Made by a program: the position numbers and the translations under genes
Notes under the pieces: generated by a model
Told to the model about the DNA's origin: nothing
Databases searched by the model: none
Seen by the model: the letters and a program-made list of their open reading frames with translations, nothing else
Shown here: positions 1-12,849 of the stretch, piece after piece
Position numbering within the stretch: position 1 is the first letter of the stretch
Layout of the letters: every line of letters starts with the position of its first letter
Assembly (NCBI GenBank): GCA_024703915.1
Contig: CP087969.1
Span: 1,736,001 to 1,800,000, forward strand
DNA length: 64,000 bases
Reading direction: 5' to 3'
From: Massilia sp. H-1
GTDB lineage: Bacteria; Pseudomonadota; Gammaproteobacteria; Burkholderiales; Burkholderiaceae_D

Positions 1-148
1 CTCCAGTTTCCCGGTTCACTAGCCAGTACAAACCATCGCGCGTGCCTTCTACCGGGAAGCAGACATCATACCTGAGCAGCCCCAGCACCCCGCTGCTGCT
101 GAGTGTGCGGTACGATAGCCATTTCCAACAACTGCCCAAGGCCAGCGC

Positions 149-1159
149 ATGATGATCGTTCCGAATTTCTGGGCCGAAGCACGGACTCAGTATCGCAGCA
201 AGGGCAAGCAGATCACGATCCGGCGGTTCGGCTGGTCCGATGCCAGTCAGGAGGATGCGCAAAACAATGCGCAGGCCCGCGCCGACGAAGCACTCAAGCG
301 CGCCGTCTCGGGCGAACCCTTGCCGCGGCGCGAGCGCAAAGTGCCCTACAACGGCGCCGACGGTCTGCCGATCCGGGAGGAAGTGGTCGCCCGCCACGGC
401 GAGACCGTCATTACCCGCAATTCGTACGGCGCGCGCTGCCTCAATACCCCCGACGTGCTGTTTGCCGATATCGATTTCCCAGAAGGCTCAGGTTCGCGCG
501 CTGTTTTCTGGGCCTGTGCGCTGTTCCTGTTCGGAGCCAGCGCGGTCGTGATTTATCTGCTGGCGGCAGCTTTAGCACGGGCCGCGGCATGCTGTGGGCA
601 GCGGCGGCGATCGGCGCGATGCTGGCCCTGTCGTTTGCATCGTCGATGGCGAACGCCCTCCATCGCAGGGAGGTCCGTGCCAAGGGAGGACCAGAGGCGA
701 TCGCGCGCGCATATTCTGCGCTTCATGGAAACGCGCCCCAACTGGCGGGTCCACGTCTACCGCACGCTCTAGCCGGATTGCGCCTGCTCGCTACCCATCG
801 TCTCTTCGACCCGCTGGAAGCCGAGGTGACTGAATGCTTCAAGGCCCTGGCCACCGATCCGGTGTACATGGCCATGTGCTTGAACCAGCACTGCTTCCAG
901 GGCGCGCGTGTCGGCCAAACCGTGGCGCGTGGGCATTGAGCGCCACATCGCGCCGCGGCCCGGCGTGTGGCCGGTCTCGCCCGAGCGGATGCCGGAGCGG
1001 CGCGCATGGCAGGAGCAATACGACCGTGCGGCCGCAGGGTTTGCCGCTTGCCGCTTTATCGAGTCGCTCGGCAACGGCGTCAGCGTCCCGGCCGCGCTGA
1101 CAGTCCAACAGCTGCACGATGAACTGTGCCGGGCACGCTCCAATATGCCCATCGCCTGA
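149..1159 (+). CDS. Conserved membrane protein of unknown function (frame-interrupted)
   Basis: I do not recognise a named family. The N-terminal part (from ATG 149) is soluble and contains the stretch NSYGARCLNTPDVLFADIDF. It is followed by two hydrophobic segments (about 500-580 and 590-650), then a soluble C-terminal half with ETRPNWRVHVYRT and THRLFDPLEAEVTECF. The reading passes between frames near 585, 705, 770 and 900, and the pieces join into one plausible protein of about 330 residues ending at TGA 1157-1159. The break at 705 lies in a CGCGCGCGC run. This joining is my inference. The first 148 bases hold no gene that I can support. Confidence 0.6.
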
Positions 1160-1315
1160 ATTGGCGTCAGCTTCTGGCGGAGGATTCCGGCGAGGTATGC
1201 CGATTGACATTGAGCCACAATCACCATGAGACGCTGCGCAGAATTTGCGTGAGCCAGTTGCGCCGCCGGTCCGTCAGGTCTAGGATGTGCTTATATGTCA
1301 GGAGCGATACGCATC

Positions 1316-1510
1316 ATGCGAACAAACATCGAGATCGACGACAAACTGATGGAAGACACGCTCCGCTTGACCGGCTTAAAAACCAAGCGTGAGGCGGTGG
1401 AACTGGGCTTACGGACCATACTGCGCCTTAAGCAACAGGAAAAGATACGGCAATTCCGTGGCAAGCTCGCGTGGGAAGGAGACCTTGACGCCATGCGGAA
1501 TGACAAATGA
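1316..1510 (+). CDS. vapB: VapB-type antitoxin
   Basis: A 64-residue protein beginning MRTNIEIDDKLM, the typical N-terminus of short VapB antitoxins whose ribbon-helix-helix domain binds their own promoter. ATG 1316 is preceded by an AGGAG-like site at 1300. An in-frame ATG further upstream (1295) is less likely because it would add residues absent from the family. The stop overlaps the start of the PIN-domain toxin by four bases (ATGA), the classical coupled arrangement of type II toxin-antitoxin operons. The family assignment rests on the N-terminal motif, the length and the partner gene. Confidence 0.85.
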   Translation: MRTNIEIDDKLMEDTLRLTGLKTKREAVELGLRTILRLKQQEKIRQFRGKLAWEGDLDAMRNDK

Positions 1511-1902
1511 TTCTGGTCGATTCGAGCGTCTGGATCGACTTCTTCAGAGGTACTTCAACCTACCATACCAATGCGCTCGACGAGATACTCGGCAGAGAAC
1601 CAGTTGCCGTCGGCGATCTTATTTTGGCTGAAGTCCTGCAAGGATTTAAGGCCGACCTGGATTTCAATCGTGCAAAGAAATTGCTAAGTTCGCTGACCGT
1701 TATCGAGCTCGGCGGACAAGCTGTGGCAATTCAGGCCGCCCGGAATTTCCGCACACTGCGGTCGCTGGGCATCACAGTACGCAAGACGATCGATACGATC
1801 ATCGCGACCCGCTGCATCGAGGATCGCTTTCATTTACTCTACAGTGACAGGGATTTCGATCCCTTTGTCACTCACCTCGGCTTGCGTCCGGCACTCGCTT
1901 GA
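1507..1902 (+). CDS. vapC: VapC-type PIN-domain ribonuclease toxin
   Basis: 131 residues. The N-terminus MILVDSSVWIDFFRG carries the first conserved acidic residue (Asp5) of PIN domains. An acidic residue follows in LILAEVLQG (Glu about 43), and the late acidic pair lies in YSDRDFDPF. VapC enzymes cleave specific RNAs, often tRNA, and are held inactive by VapB. The gene is intact, unlike most of its neighbours. It is translationally coupled to the antitoxin at 1507-1510. The RNA target cannot be read from sequence. Confidence 0.88.
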   Translation: MILVDSSVWIDFFRGTSTYHTNALDEILGREPVAVGDLILAEVLQGFKADLDFNRAKKLLSSLTVIELGGQAVAIQAARNFRTLRSLGITVRKTIDTIIATRCIEDRFHLLYSDRDFDPFVTHLGLRPALA

Positions 1903-1917
1903 GCGAGGGTCGGACGC
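1884..1917. terminator. Stem-loop between vapC and frmA stops
   Basis: GCGTCCG at 1884-1890 pairs with CGGACGC at 1911-1917, and the inner CTCGC/GCGAG extends the stem around a TTGA loop. The vapC stop codon lies in the loop. There is no clear T-run, so it may be a weak bidirectional terminator between these convergent genes. Confidence 0.4.
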
Positions 1918-1930
1918 ATACGCGCCTCGC

Positions 1931-3039
<1,109 letters not shown>

Positions 3040-3111
3040 GATGGTCCTGTCCCGGGTGGATGTAGACCGCCATGATAGCAAAGGACACCCGGCCGTGCCG
3101 GTCCGCGCCGC

Positions 3112-3513
3112 TCAGGCGAAGCTGCGCGGGCGCTCGTCCCACATGGTGTGCAATTGTCCGGCCAGGCGCAGCGGGCACCAGCGGTTTGGGGATCACGCCG
3201 ATGGCGCCCGCCTCCATGTAGCGCGCGATGTCTTCCGGCGCCGTCAGGCCGGTCACGAACAGGGCCAAGGCACGTCGTGCAGGTGCGGCAGGCGGCGCAG
3301 CATCTCCAGCGTCGTCACGCCGTCGAGCTCGGGCATCATCACGTCGAGCACGATCAGGTCGGGCGTGAAGTCGCGCGCGGTCAGCAGCGTCGTCGCGCCG
3401 GAACCGCAGTCGCGCACGACGATGTTGCCGATCACTTCGAGCACCAGCTTGGCCGTGGTGCGCACGTGGATGTCGTCCTCGACATAGAGGACCGATTTGA
3501 GCGTCTTTCGCAT
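3112..3513 (-). CDS. Single-domain response regulator (CheY-like)
   Basis: Receiver domain only, about 130 residues. The start MRKTLKSVLYVEDD shows the acidic pocket. LIVLDVMMPELDGV carries the phospho-acceptor Asp, and the C-terminal KPL supplies the conserved Lys. No DNA-binding output domain follows before the stop at 3112-3114, so it probably acts by protein contact. The frame slips near 3262 and near 3175. It lies directly downstream of another receiver gene (3516-3930) with a two-base gap, suggesting co-transcription. The cognate kinase is not in the window. Confidence 0.7.
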
Positions 3514-3515
3514 CC

Positions 3516-3930
3516 TTAGTCTCCCGCGCTGATGCCGCTCGGGATGCCGAGCATGGCCGCAATCGCGGTCCACAGCTGACGCGCCGACGTCCATGGTTTG
3601 GGCAGGTAGGCCGGGGTGGCGCCGCGCCAGTCGGGCTGGTTGGCCGAATACACGAGCAGCGGCGTGCCCGACAGCAGCGGCAGCAGCAGAACGCGCGTCG
3701 CCGTCCGGCAGCGCGGGGTCGAGCACCACCAGCGAGAACACGTCGGTCTGGAGCAGGCGGCGGGCGTCGGACAGGGTCGTCACATGGGTCACGCGCCTTC
3801 CGGCACCAATAGGCTCGACAGCACGGTGGCGGCGCCGGTATCCATGTCCACATGCAGTACCTGCGGCCGGTCGCCGCGGTCGCGCGTGGTGGGACGCTTG
3901 TGCGCCTGGCCGTCGTCCTCGCACAAGGGC
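3516..3930 (-). CDS. Receiver-like regulatory protein (degenerate)
   Basis: The core reads VLHVDMDTGAATVLSSLLVPEGA, then RVTHVTTLSDARRLL, FSLVVLDPALPDGD, LVYSAN and YLPKPW. This has the layout of a receiver domain, with Asp in VVLDPALPD at the acceptor position and the Lys in LPKPW. The frame shifts near 3795 and near 3700, the second within a GCGCG run. I could not settle the start: the frame is open upstream to about 4034, and the coordinate given is approximate. The stop TAA is at 3516-3518. Confidence 0.5.
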
Positions 3931-4320
3931 GACGCGTACTCGGCAGGCGCACTGGCGCGTGGCGCCGGTCGGATAGCGTGCAGGGGTGTGCGCGCGGCGC
4001 GGCAGGTATGGCGGCCCGGGTCAGGGGAAGGCAAATATTTTTATGTGCGGTCGTCTTCATGGCGGTTGCAATCAGAATCCCGGACGGACGTGGGCGCCAT
4101 GGATGGGGCCGAGGACGTACATTCAGGAGGACAACCGGCGGAGCTGGGCCGAAGGATTTTTTTTGCCGCAGGGGGAAGGCGGCGTCAATTGCACACGGCG
4201 GAAGCAGGATTTGGTTCCTGCCGTGGTGATGTATGACTTTATATTACATCAAACCGTGGGCAAAATCATGATGCGCGGAAATAAAATATTGCGAATGTGA
4301 CGTCCGCGCATCACTGTCGG
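3931..4320. other. Non-coding interval
   Basis: About 390 bases between two regulatory genes. Its base composition is locally less GC-rich (for example 4225-4290 with ATGTATGACTTTATATTACA). No convincing protein, terminator or repeat was seen. It may hold the promoter of the receiver genes on the minus strand. Confidence 0.4.
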
Positions 4321-4959
4321 CTATTTCGCCTTGAGGCGCTGGGCGAAAGCCTTAAGCATGCAAACTATTTAACGTTTCCTCGGCGGCAAGCAGCTGGTCG
4401 GCCACTTCGTTGATTTTGCGCCTACTCGAACGGGCATGGTCGCGCAGCACTTCAGAAGGCGGTGTTGCGATCGGTCTGGAATTTACCCATCAGCAGCCCC
4501 ACGGCCAGACTGGTTTCGCGCCCGGCCGCCAGGGCCGCATTGAGGTTGGTTTCTGTGCGGCGCAGCTGGCGGATGTCGTCCGCGCGTGCCAGCCCCGCCT
4601 CGAAGGGCCGGCATCAGGCGCGCCGCGTCGACCGGCTTGACCAGGTAGCCGACCGCGCCGTGCGCCGCCGCCTCGCGCGCCGATTCGCTGTCGCCCACGG
4701 CCGACAGGAACATGAACGGCACGGTGGTGCTGGCCTTGAGCCTAGCCCGCCAGATCGAGCCCGCTCATGCCGGGCATGGTGATGTCGAGCAGCGCCATGT
4801 CCGGCTCGCCCTTGGCGACCACTTGCAGCGCCTCTTCGCCGGAACTGGCTGTGACGGTATCATGTCGGCGTGGCCGATCACTTCGGTCAGGAACTGGAGC
4901 AGATGGGGGTCGTCGTCGACGATCAGGATACGGCGCTTGGCTGCAGGCACGGGAGTCAT
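4321..4959 (-). CDS. Response regulator with ANTAR RNA-binding output domain
   Basis: The N-terminal receiver begins MTPVPAAKRRILIVDDD and has the acceptor motif LLDITMPGMSGLDL and Lys in YLVKPVDAARL. The C-terminal part, TSLAVGLLMGKFQTDRNTAF followed by VLRDHARSSRRKI, has the spacing of an ANTAR domain. Proteins of this class (AmiR, NasT) bind RNA hairpins and prevent transcription termination. The frame breaks at about 4860, 4741 (GCCGGC read as GCTAGGC) and 4600. I extended the end past CATGCTTAAGG (4355), itself a likely miscalled GCCGGC, to TAG 4321-4323. An alternative stop is TAA at 4353-4355. Confidence 0.7.
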
Positions 4960-4994
4960 GGGCTGAACGATCCTCACGGAGTAATGTGAAAATA

Positions 4995-5643
4995 TTATAC
5001 GGCCTGCCTGCCCATTTCGTCCGATTTCCAGTTGGCCGCAAACAGGGCGTCGAACTGGTGGACCGCCGCGGCCGTATCGGGCACCGTATCACGCTGGTAA
5101 TGGCGGCGACCATGTCGGCGCCGCGCTGCACCAGCGGGGCCGCATTGGCTTGGCGTCATGCCGCCGATGACGACCAGCGGCAGCGTCAGCTCGCGCCGCG
5201 CTGCAAGCAGGATATCGGGATCGGTGACAAAGCTGTAGCGTTTCACGGTCGACGGGTAAAAGCCGCCGAAGGCCGCGTACGTGGCGCCGTCGGCCTGGGC
5301 CGCGCGGGCCAGCGCCAGGTCGCCATAGCAGGAGGCGCCGACGATCTTGTCCGGGCCGAGCGCGGCGCGCGCCTGGGCAACCGTCATGTCGGTGCCGCCC
5401 ACGTGCACGCCGTCCGCGCCCAGGGTCAGGCACAGCGCCACGTGGTCGTTGATGATCAGGGGACGCCCGTAGCGGCGGCACAGGGCCAGCAGCGCGGCGC
5501 CCTGCTCGCGCCGCAGCGCGGCGCTGGCATCCTTGTGGCGGTACTGGACCATGGCGGCGCTTGGCGTCGAGCGCGGCGGCGGTGCGCTCGAGCAGACGCG
5601 CGGTGTCGTCCCAGTTGGGGGTGACCAGATACAGTCCTTGCAT
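4995..5643 (-). CDS. thiE: Thiamine-phosphate synthase
   Basis: Joins hydroxymethylpyrimidine pyrophosphate and thiazole phosphate to form thiamine phosphate. The start MQGLYLVTPNWDDT is followed by VQYRHKDAS, LIINDHVALCLTLGADGVH, VGASCYGDLALA and a phosphate-binding GGFYPST, all standard for ThiE TIM barrels. The frame is broken at about 5565 (DAGAAMV, GCCGGC read as GCCAAGC), about 5155 (GGMTPANA, the same type) and about 5090. It is the last gene of the thiCSGDE run. Confidence 0.88.
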
Positions 5644-5665
5644 CGATAAGCTCCTCATTGTTGAA

Positions 5666-6400
5666 TCACTGCGCCAGAATGCGGCGCGGGATGCGCTGCC
5701 CGGGGCCGATGGAAAACGCGTGCGCCAGCGTGTGCTGGACATAGGCCTGGGCGTTGCCGAGCGCTTCCTCGACCGTCTCTCCCAGCGCCAGGCGCGCCGC
5801 GATGGCGGCGGCCAGGGTGCAGCCGCTGCCATGGAACTCGCCCGCCAGGCGCGGCCAGGTCCATGCGCGCTCGCGGCCTACCCCGCGCCAGCGGTTGACC
5901 ACGTCCGGCCCGGTGCCGTGGCCGCCGGTGACCAGCACGTGGCTGCAGGCCGCCAGGTCGAGCGCGGCCGCTTCGGCCAGATTCGGCACCACGACCGTGG
6001 CTAGCGCCAGCAGCGGCCCCAGCGCGGCGCGCGTCGCCCTGGGCCAGCGCGTCGCCGTGGCCGCTGGCGAGCACCGGGTCGAGCACCACCGGCAGCTCGG
6101 GACTGCGCTCGCGCAGGCGGCGGATCAGCTGCGCGATCGCATGCGCGTTAGCGCGGTTGCCGGGAATGCCGATCTTGACCGCGTCGATGCGGGTCGAGGC
6201 GGTCAGCGCGCGCCTGACGTTCGAGCATGGCCGCGTCGACCGGCTCGACGCCGTACACGCGGTTCTGGTCCTGCACCGTGAGCGCGGTGACCACTGGCAG
6301 CGCGTGCGCACCCTGGGCGGCAATGGCCAGCAAGTCGGCCGCCATGCCGGCCCCCGCCCGAGGGGTCGAGGCCGGAAAAGACCAGGACCGTCCGGCTCAT
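5666..6400 (-). CDS. thiD: Hydroxymethylpyrimidine/phosphomethylpyrimidine kinase
   Basis: Phosphorylates the pyrimidine moiety twice to give HMP-PP for thiamine synthesis. [18 protein letters not shown] at the start, [28 protein letters not shown] and the ribokinase-family catalytic loop [16 protein letters not shown] are present. Its ATG overlaps the thiG stop (ATGA). Breaks occur at about 6355 (one extra G beside GCCGGC), 6207 and 6030; the last two look like lost GC pairs in GCGCGC runs. Confidence 0.88.
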
Positions 6401-7187
6401 GCGTTGACGCGTCCTGCCAGCGGCGACGATGGCGAGGCGGCAAAGCGGCGCGGCATACGGCCTAGCCAGGAAGGCGTCGCGCCCGGCCTGCACGCCCAGC
6501 TTCATGGCGCGCGCCATGCGCACCGGATCCTGGGCCAGGGCGATGGCGCTGTTCATCAGCACGCCGTCGCAGCCGAGCTCCATGGCGATCGCCGCGTCGG
6601 AAGCGGTGCCCACCCCGGCGTCGACCAGCACCGGCACCTTGGCCTGCTCGATGATCAGCGACAGGTTCCAGGGATTGAGGATGCCCATGCCGGAACCGAT
6701 CAGGGACGCCAGCGGCATGATCGCCACGCAGCCGATCTCTTCGAGGATGCGGGCCTGGATCGGATCGTCGCTGCAGTAGACCATCACGTCGAAGCCGTCG
6801 CGCACCAGCGCTTCGGCCGCGACCAGGGTTTCCGGCATGTGCGGGAACAGGGTCTTGTCGTCGCCCAGCACTTCGAGCTTGACCAGCTTGCGCCCGCCCA
6901 GCAGTTCGCGCGCCATCTGCAGCGTGTAGATCGCATCCTTGGCGTTGTAGCAGCCTAGCCGTGTTGGGCAGGATCGTGTACTGGTCGGGCGGCAGCACGT
7001 CCAGCAGGCTGGGGGCGTTGCGGTCCTGGCCGATGTTCACGCGCCGGATCGCCACCGTGACGATTTCGGCGCCAGCGGCGTCGGTCGCTTCGCGCGTTTG
7101 CGCCAGGTCGTGGTATTTGCCGCTGCCTACCAGCAGGCGCGAGCGGTACTGCTTGCCCGCGATGGTCAGAATGTCGTCGTCATGCAT
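6397..7187 (-). CDS. thiG: Thiazole synthase
   Basis: Forms the thiazole ring from deoxyxylulose phosphate, dehydroglycine or glycine-derived imine, and ThiS thiocarboxylate. The start is [20 protein letters not shown], with GTGKY replaced here by [34 protein letters not shown] and [19 protein letters not shown] are characteristic. The frame is broken at 6953 (GCCGGC read as GCTAGGC within PNTAGCYNA) and at 6463 (FLAGRMPRR). After repair the protein ends at TGA 6397-6399, overlapping thiD. Confidence 0.9.
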
Positions 7188-7205
7188 TATCTCTCTCCTT
7201 CTCTG

Positions 7206-7409
7206 TCAGCCGCCGCCGATGGCGCGCACGATATCGATCTTGTCCTGCGCCGCCAGCAGGTGCTGGGGCCACATCTGGCGCGGGACGACGCTGCGGTTGA
7301 CCGCCAGCGCCACCGCCTGGTCCGGCACGTTCAGCGCCTCGACCAGCTGGGCCAGCGTGGTCCGGGTGGCCACGGTGCGCAGTTCTCCGTTCACTTCAAT
7401 GTCGATCAT
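7206..7409 (-). CDS. thiS: Sulfur carrier protein ThiS
   Basis: 67 residues with the ubiquitin-like fold signature and the essential C-terminal Gly-Gly (ending AIGGG). The C-terminal glycine is thiocarboxylated and donates sulfur to thiazole synthase. The gene is intact, lies two bases downstream of the thiC stop and upstream of thiG. No thiF adenylating enzyme is present in this window. Confidence 0.92.
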   Translation of the reverse strand: MIDIEVNGELRTVATRTTLAQLVEALNVPDQAVALAVNRSVVPRQMWPQHLLAAQDKIDIVRAIGGG

Positions 7410-7411
7410 GG

Positions 7412-9326
<1,915 letters not shown>

Positions 9327-9407
9327 GTGGCTCCTTTGCGTGCAGGAGCCAGCAAAGGAGGTAGGAGCACGGCGGGCCGCGATCGGACCCTGTCGGTGTA
9401 TTGCTCA

Positions 9408-9495
9408 CTAAGCTTCCCTTCGCTGGCATTATCCAGATCAGGTTCAGAGGGTGTTTCTCACCCGCGCCTCGCTGTGCGATTTGCAGGACCCCTAG
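9408..9495 (-). promoter_or_regulatory. TPP riboswitch (THI element)
   Basis: On the minus strand the leader contains the conserved parts of the thiamine pyrophosphate aptamer: GGGGTCC, a GTGAGAAACACCC region, and CTGAACCTGATCTGGATAAT followed by GCCAGCGAAGGGAA. These match the P2/P3 CUGAGA side and the P4/P5 CUGAUCUGGAUAAUGCCAGCG side of the family. It lies 80-170 bases upstream of thiC, the expected target. Confidence 0.93.
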
Positions 9496-9828
9496 CGTGT
9501 GCCGCCTTGCGGCAGCGGGCAGATTATACCGCCTTGGCTGACGCACAAGATGGCTTTTTTGCACATTATTTATATGCAATAAATATATTCTTTTTGATAA
9601 GATTGTGGCGAAGGGGCAGCATAATATCACCGAATCTCACGCCCACGCGACAATTCGCTACATATTTAATACAAAACAACATCTGCTGCTTTGCGTCATG
9701 AAAGTTGTTTGATTGCATGTTCGATATGCAAATACACTTGGTCGCTTGCAAGCCTATCCGGCAGGCAACGTGCACGCAGGCCAAAAGAGCCTGCGGCAAT
9801 AGATAACTATCATTCTCGGAGAAACTCC

Positions 9829-11405
9829 ATGATGCAAAGCAAGACTGGCATGTCCTCGATCGCTCTGGCGGTCAAGTTGTTGGTTGCAACCGCAGCAGTT
9901 GGTGTCATTGGTAACGCGTCTGCAGCCGCAGACACGACGCGCGTCATCGTCGCATTCAAACCAGGCTCGGCCGCCAGCGTGAAGTCCGCTGTCAAGGCAG
10001 CCAAGGGCAACATCAAGCACGAAATTCTCGGCATGGACGCCATGGCGATCGAAGTACCGACCGCGGCCCTGAAAGGCCTGTCGCACAACCCGAACGTCGA
10101 ATACGTCGAAGAAGATGCGGTCCGCAAGCCGTTCGCGACCACCTCGGCATCGACCGGTACCCCGTATGCGCTGGGCCAGCTGGTCCCGTACGGCATCAAG
10201 ATGGTCCAGGCGGACCAGCTCTCCGACCTCAACGTCGGCAACCGCAAGGTTTGCATCATCGATTCCGGCGTTGACCGTGCGCACGAAGATCTGGTTGGCA
10301 ACAGCGCCAACATGAGCGGCGAATTCGACAGCGGCACCGGCAACTGGTACACCGACGAAAACCACCATGGCACCCACGTGGCAGGCACCATCGCCGCCGT
10401 CAACAACAGCGGCGTGGGCGTGGTTGGCGTGAACTCGAACGCCAAGCTCAAACTGCACATCGTCAAAGTCTTCGGCGCTAACGGCTGGGCTTACTCGTCG
10501 ACCCTGGCCACGGCCGCCAACAAGTGCAGCGCAGTAAGCACAGAACGTGATCAGCATGTCGCTCGGCGGCGGCGCTTCGAACAGGACCGAACAGCGCGCC
10601 TTCGACGCACTGCAAACCAAGGGCGTGCTCAACATCGCCGCTGCTTAAAATGACGGCAACACCGTGATCTCCTACCCTGCCGGTTACAGCAGCGTGATGA
10701 TGGTTGGCGCCGTGGACGAGAACAAGGCCTGGGCCAGCTTCTCGCAATACAACAGCAAAGTGGAAATCGCCGGTCCTGGCGTGGCCGTGCTGTCGTCGGT
10801 ACCGACCAACAGCGGCAGCGCACCAGCGCTGGTCGTGGGCGCCACCACCTACGCGCCGGGCGCAATGGACAGTTCGCCAAAAGCGTCGCGCACCCGCGCC
10901 GCTGGCTGACTTCGGCCTGGGCGACGCGATCAACACCGCCGTGTCGGGCAAGGTTTGCCTGATCTCGCGCGGCACGGTTGATTTCGCCACCAAGGTCATG
11001 AACTGCCAGAACAGCGGCGGCGTGGGCGCGGTTGTGTACAACAACGTGGCAGGCGGCTTCGGCGGCACCATGGGCACGACGGTATCGACCATTCCATCGG
11101 TCACCGCCAGCGACACCGAAGGCACGGCCATGAAGGCCCAGCTGGGCCAGAGCGCCACGGTCGCGGTCAACCCGACCAGCTACGCTTACTTCGACGGCAC
11201 CTCGATGGCTACCCCGCACGTGTCGGCAGTCGCCGCGCTGGTGTGGAGCTACTTCCCAAGCTGCACCGGTTCGCAGATCCGCTCCTCGCTCACCAAGAGC
11301 GCGATGGACCTGGGCACCGTCGGCCGCGACACCAAGTTCGGCTATGGCCTGGTGCAGGCACTGGCTGCCAAGAACCGTATCGCCTCGCTGGGCTGCGGTA
11401 ACTAA
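9829..11405 (+). CDS. Secreted S8 subtilisin-like protease, copy A
   Basis: A signal peptide (MMQSKTGMSSIALAVKLL... ASAAA) is followed by an I9-type inhibitor propeptide (VIVAFKPGSAASV, VEYVEEDAV). The catalytic triad is Asp in [14 protein letters not shown], His in HHGTHVAGT and Ser in [15 protein letters not shown]-like segment lies between His and Ser (GKVCLISRGTVDFATKV). The frame breaks at about 10530, 10626 (AAAGNDG) and 10900. It is closely similar to two copies at 37926 and 39683. The protein is expected to be exported and self-processed. Confidence 0.9.
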
Positions 11406-11868
11406 GTTGCGCGTGCATAAAAAAGGACGCTTCGGCGTCCTTTTTTTGCGCCCCTGCATGTGCGCACACGAGTGGGTGAAAGTCCCGCCGCAAGCTGACA
11501 AGCAACAGCAATCGATGCGCCTTGTACGCTTGCTTCGACACCAGGCTTCGTCTTACTGCTTCTCGTACGTCATGAGAGCAGCTTGCATAGCACGCGTCGG
11601 CGCCGAGGAACTTGTCGTCAGGAGAACGCTGCAGCAGTGCTCTTTTCGCTTCCAGCATTTCGCGCATCTTTTGGGCCGCAGGTGGGTACTTTGTCCCCAA
11701 AGTCGCCCACGCCAGAAAACCGTTTGCTCGCCTGAACATTTCAGATGACAGATCGTCAGGATTCGGATTGTCATGGAGCCAGACGAACTCCTGCAGCGCT
11801 GCAGCGTAGTTCCCGTCCCGAGTGTGATCAAGTGCTCTGGAGAATGCTTCCTGTTGTTCGCTCATCAC
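11290..11868 (-). CDS. Hypothetical TPR-like soluble protein
   Basis: Starts MMSEQQEAFSRALDHTRDGN. The first 110 residues are helical and acidic and resemble tetratricopeptide-like helices (YAAALQEFVWLHDNP). After about 11560 the character changes, and the open frame runs through the terminator and antisense to protease A down to 11290, which is unlikely to be real. AGCAGTAAGACG at 11553-11564 may hide a miscalled GCCGGC. The true C-terminus is therefore probably between 11460 and 11560. I do not recognise the family. Confidence 0.45.
   Translation of the reverse strand: MMSEQQEAFSRALDHTRDGNYAAALQEFVWLHDNPNPDDLSSEMFRRANGFLAWATLGTKYPPAAQKMREMLEAKRALLQRSPDDKFLGADACYASCSHDVREAVRRSLVSKQAYKAHRLLLLVSLRRDFHPLVCAHAGAQKKDAEASFFMHAQLSYRSPARRYGSWQPVPAPGHSRTWCRGRRCPGPSRSW
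11419..11447 (+). terminator. Rho-independent terminator after protease A
   Basis: AAGGACGC-TTCG-GCGTCC stem-loop followed by seven T residues, 14 bases downstream of the protease stop. An A-run on the other side makes it potentially bidirectional. Confidence 0.92.
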
Positions 11869-11888
11869 TCACTCCCTTGGCAGCGTGG

Positions 11889-12717
11889 TTACCAAACGTA
11901 GTTGAATAAATCGAGCCAAGCCCAGTCACCACTTGAGCAACTGCGAAGGCAATATGCATAATACTCGAATGCCTTATCCCTGCAACGGCGATAGGTGTCT
12001 GGGGTACGAGTGGCGATGCGGCAGTACTCCAGCATACTTGACTGCCCCCCATCGCAAATTTGAGCCTTGCACTGTTCCGGAGTCAATTCTGGCCTTGGTG
12101 TTGAACTACTGCCACCAAACCCTCCGCCACCGCCCCCAGCACCCGGGAACCGAGGATAGAAACCTCCAAAGTTATCTCCATTGCCAAAGTCACCACCGCC
12201 GCCTGGCTTCTCACCAACGATGATGATCGTGCAGTCGGAGTCGAGGTCGCCGGTGTCGCAGAACTGCATCGCTTCCATACCCTCTTGCACGTACACGAAG
12301 TTCCCCAGTTTCTCTTTGCCTGCAGGCACGCGTGGGGCGTCTGCTCCGAACCGTGCGCTACGCCGACCGTCGGTCGATACTCGCGTGACTCTCCCATCAC
12401 TGTTGTACCCGACACGAACACGCTTGCCATTGTTGTATTGGATCTCATCAATCTTTCCGGTGTGGTCGTAGATGTAAGTTCCTATGACATTTTCAGGCGA
12501 GGTTTCAGAGGCTACTTTCCCATCCCGGTAGGAGAACGTAGTCCAGCCTGATCCTCTTTTCTTGGCGAGGATTTTGCCAAACGCGACCAGGTACTTCGAC
12601 TTTGGCGCGTTCTCGCGCTGAGCCCCTTGCAAGATGTCGTTAGCTGTTTGCGGCCCCGCGTGTAACACGCTCGCGGCAAGCAGTGCCAGCGACGAATAGC
12701 GACTTCAGTTTGTTCAT
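11889..12717 (-). CDS. Exported YD/RHS-repeat-like protein with Gly-rich linker
   Basis: MNKLKSLF start at 12717, then a hydrophobic signal sequence (SLALLAASVLHAG) reached by one frame slip near 12694. The middle has short YD-type repeat units (GTYIYDHTGKIDEIQYNNGK, VRVGYNSDGRVTRVSTDGR). Next comes a glycine-rich stretch of about 30 residues and a Cys-rich C-terminal domain with eight or more cysteines (QCKAQICDG, YCRIATRT, RRCRDK, YCLRSC). Secretion and disulfide bonding are inferred. I cannot name a function. Confidence 0.6.
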
Positions 12718-12849
12718 GTTCTTCCTCGTGATGAATGTGAGCGTGCAGCGCACCCTTGCCAAGACGTTAGCATGGCAAGAAAGATGACTTCATGAGGTAT
12801 GCACAAGCTAAGCATAGATTTCCTGCCCGCGCCGAGCCTGGTGCGGAGA

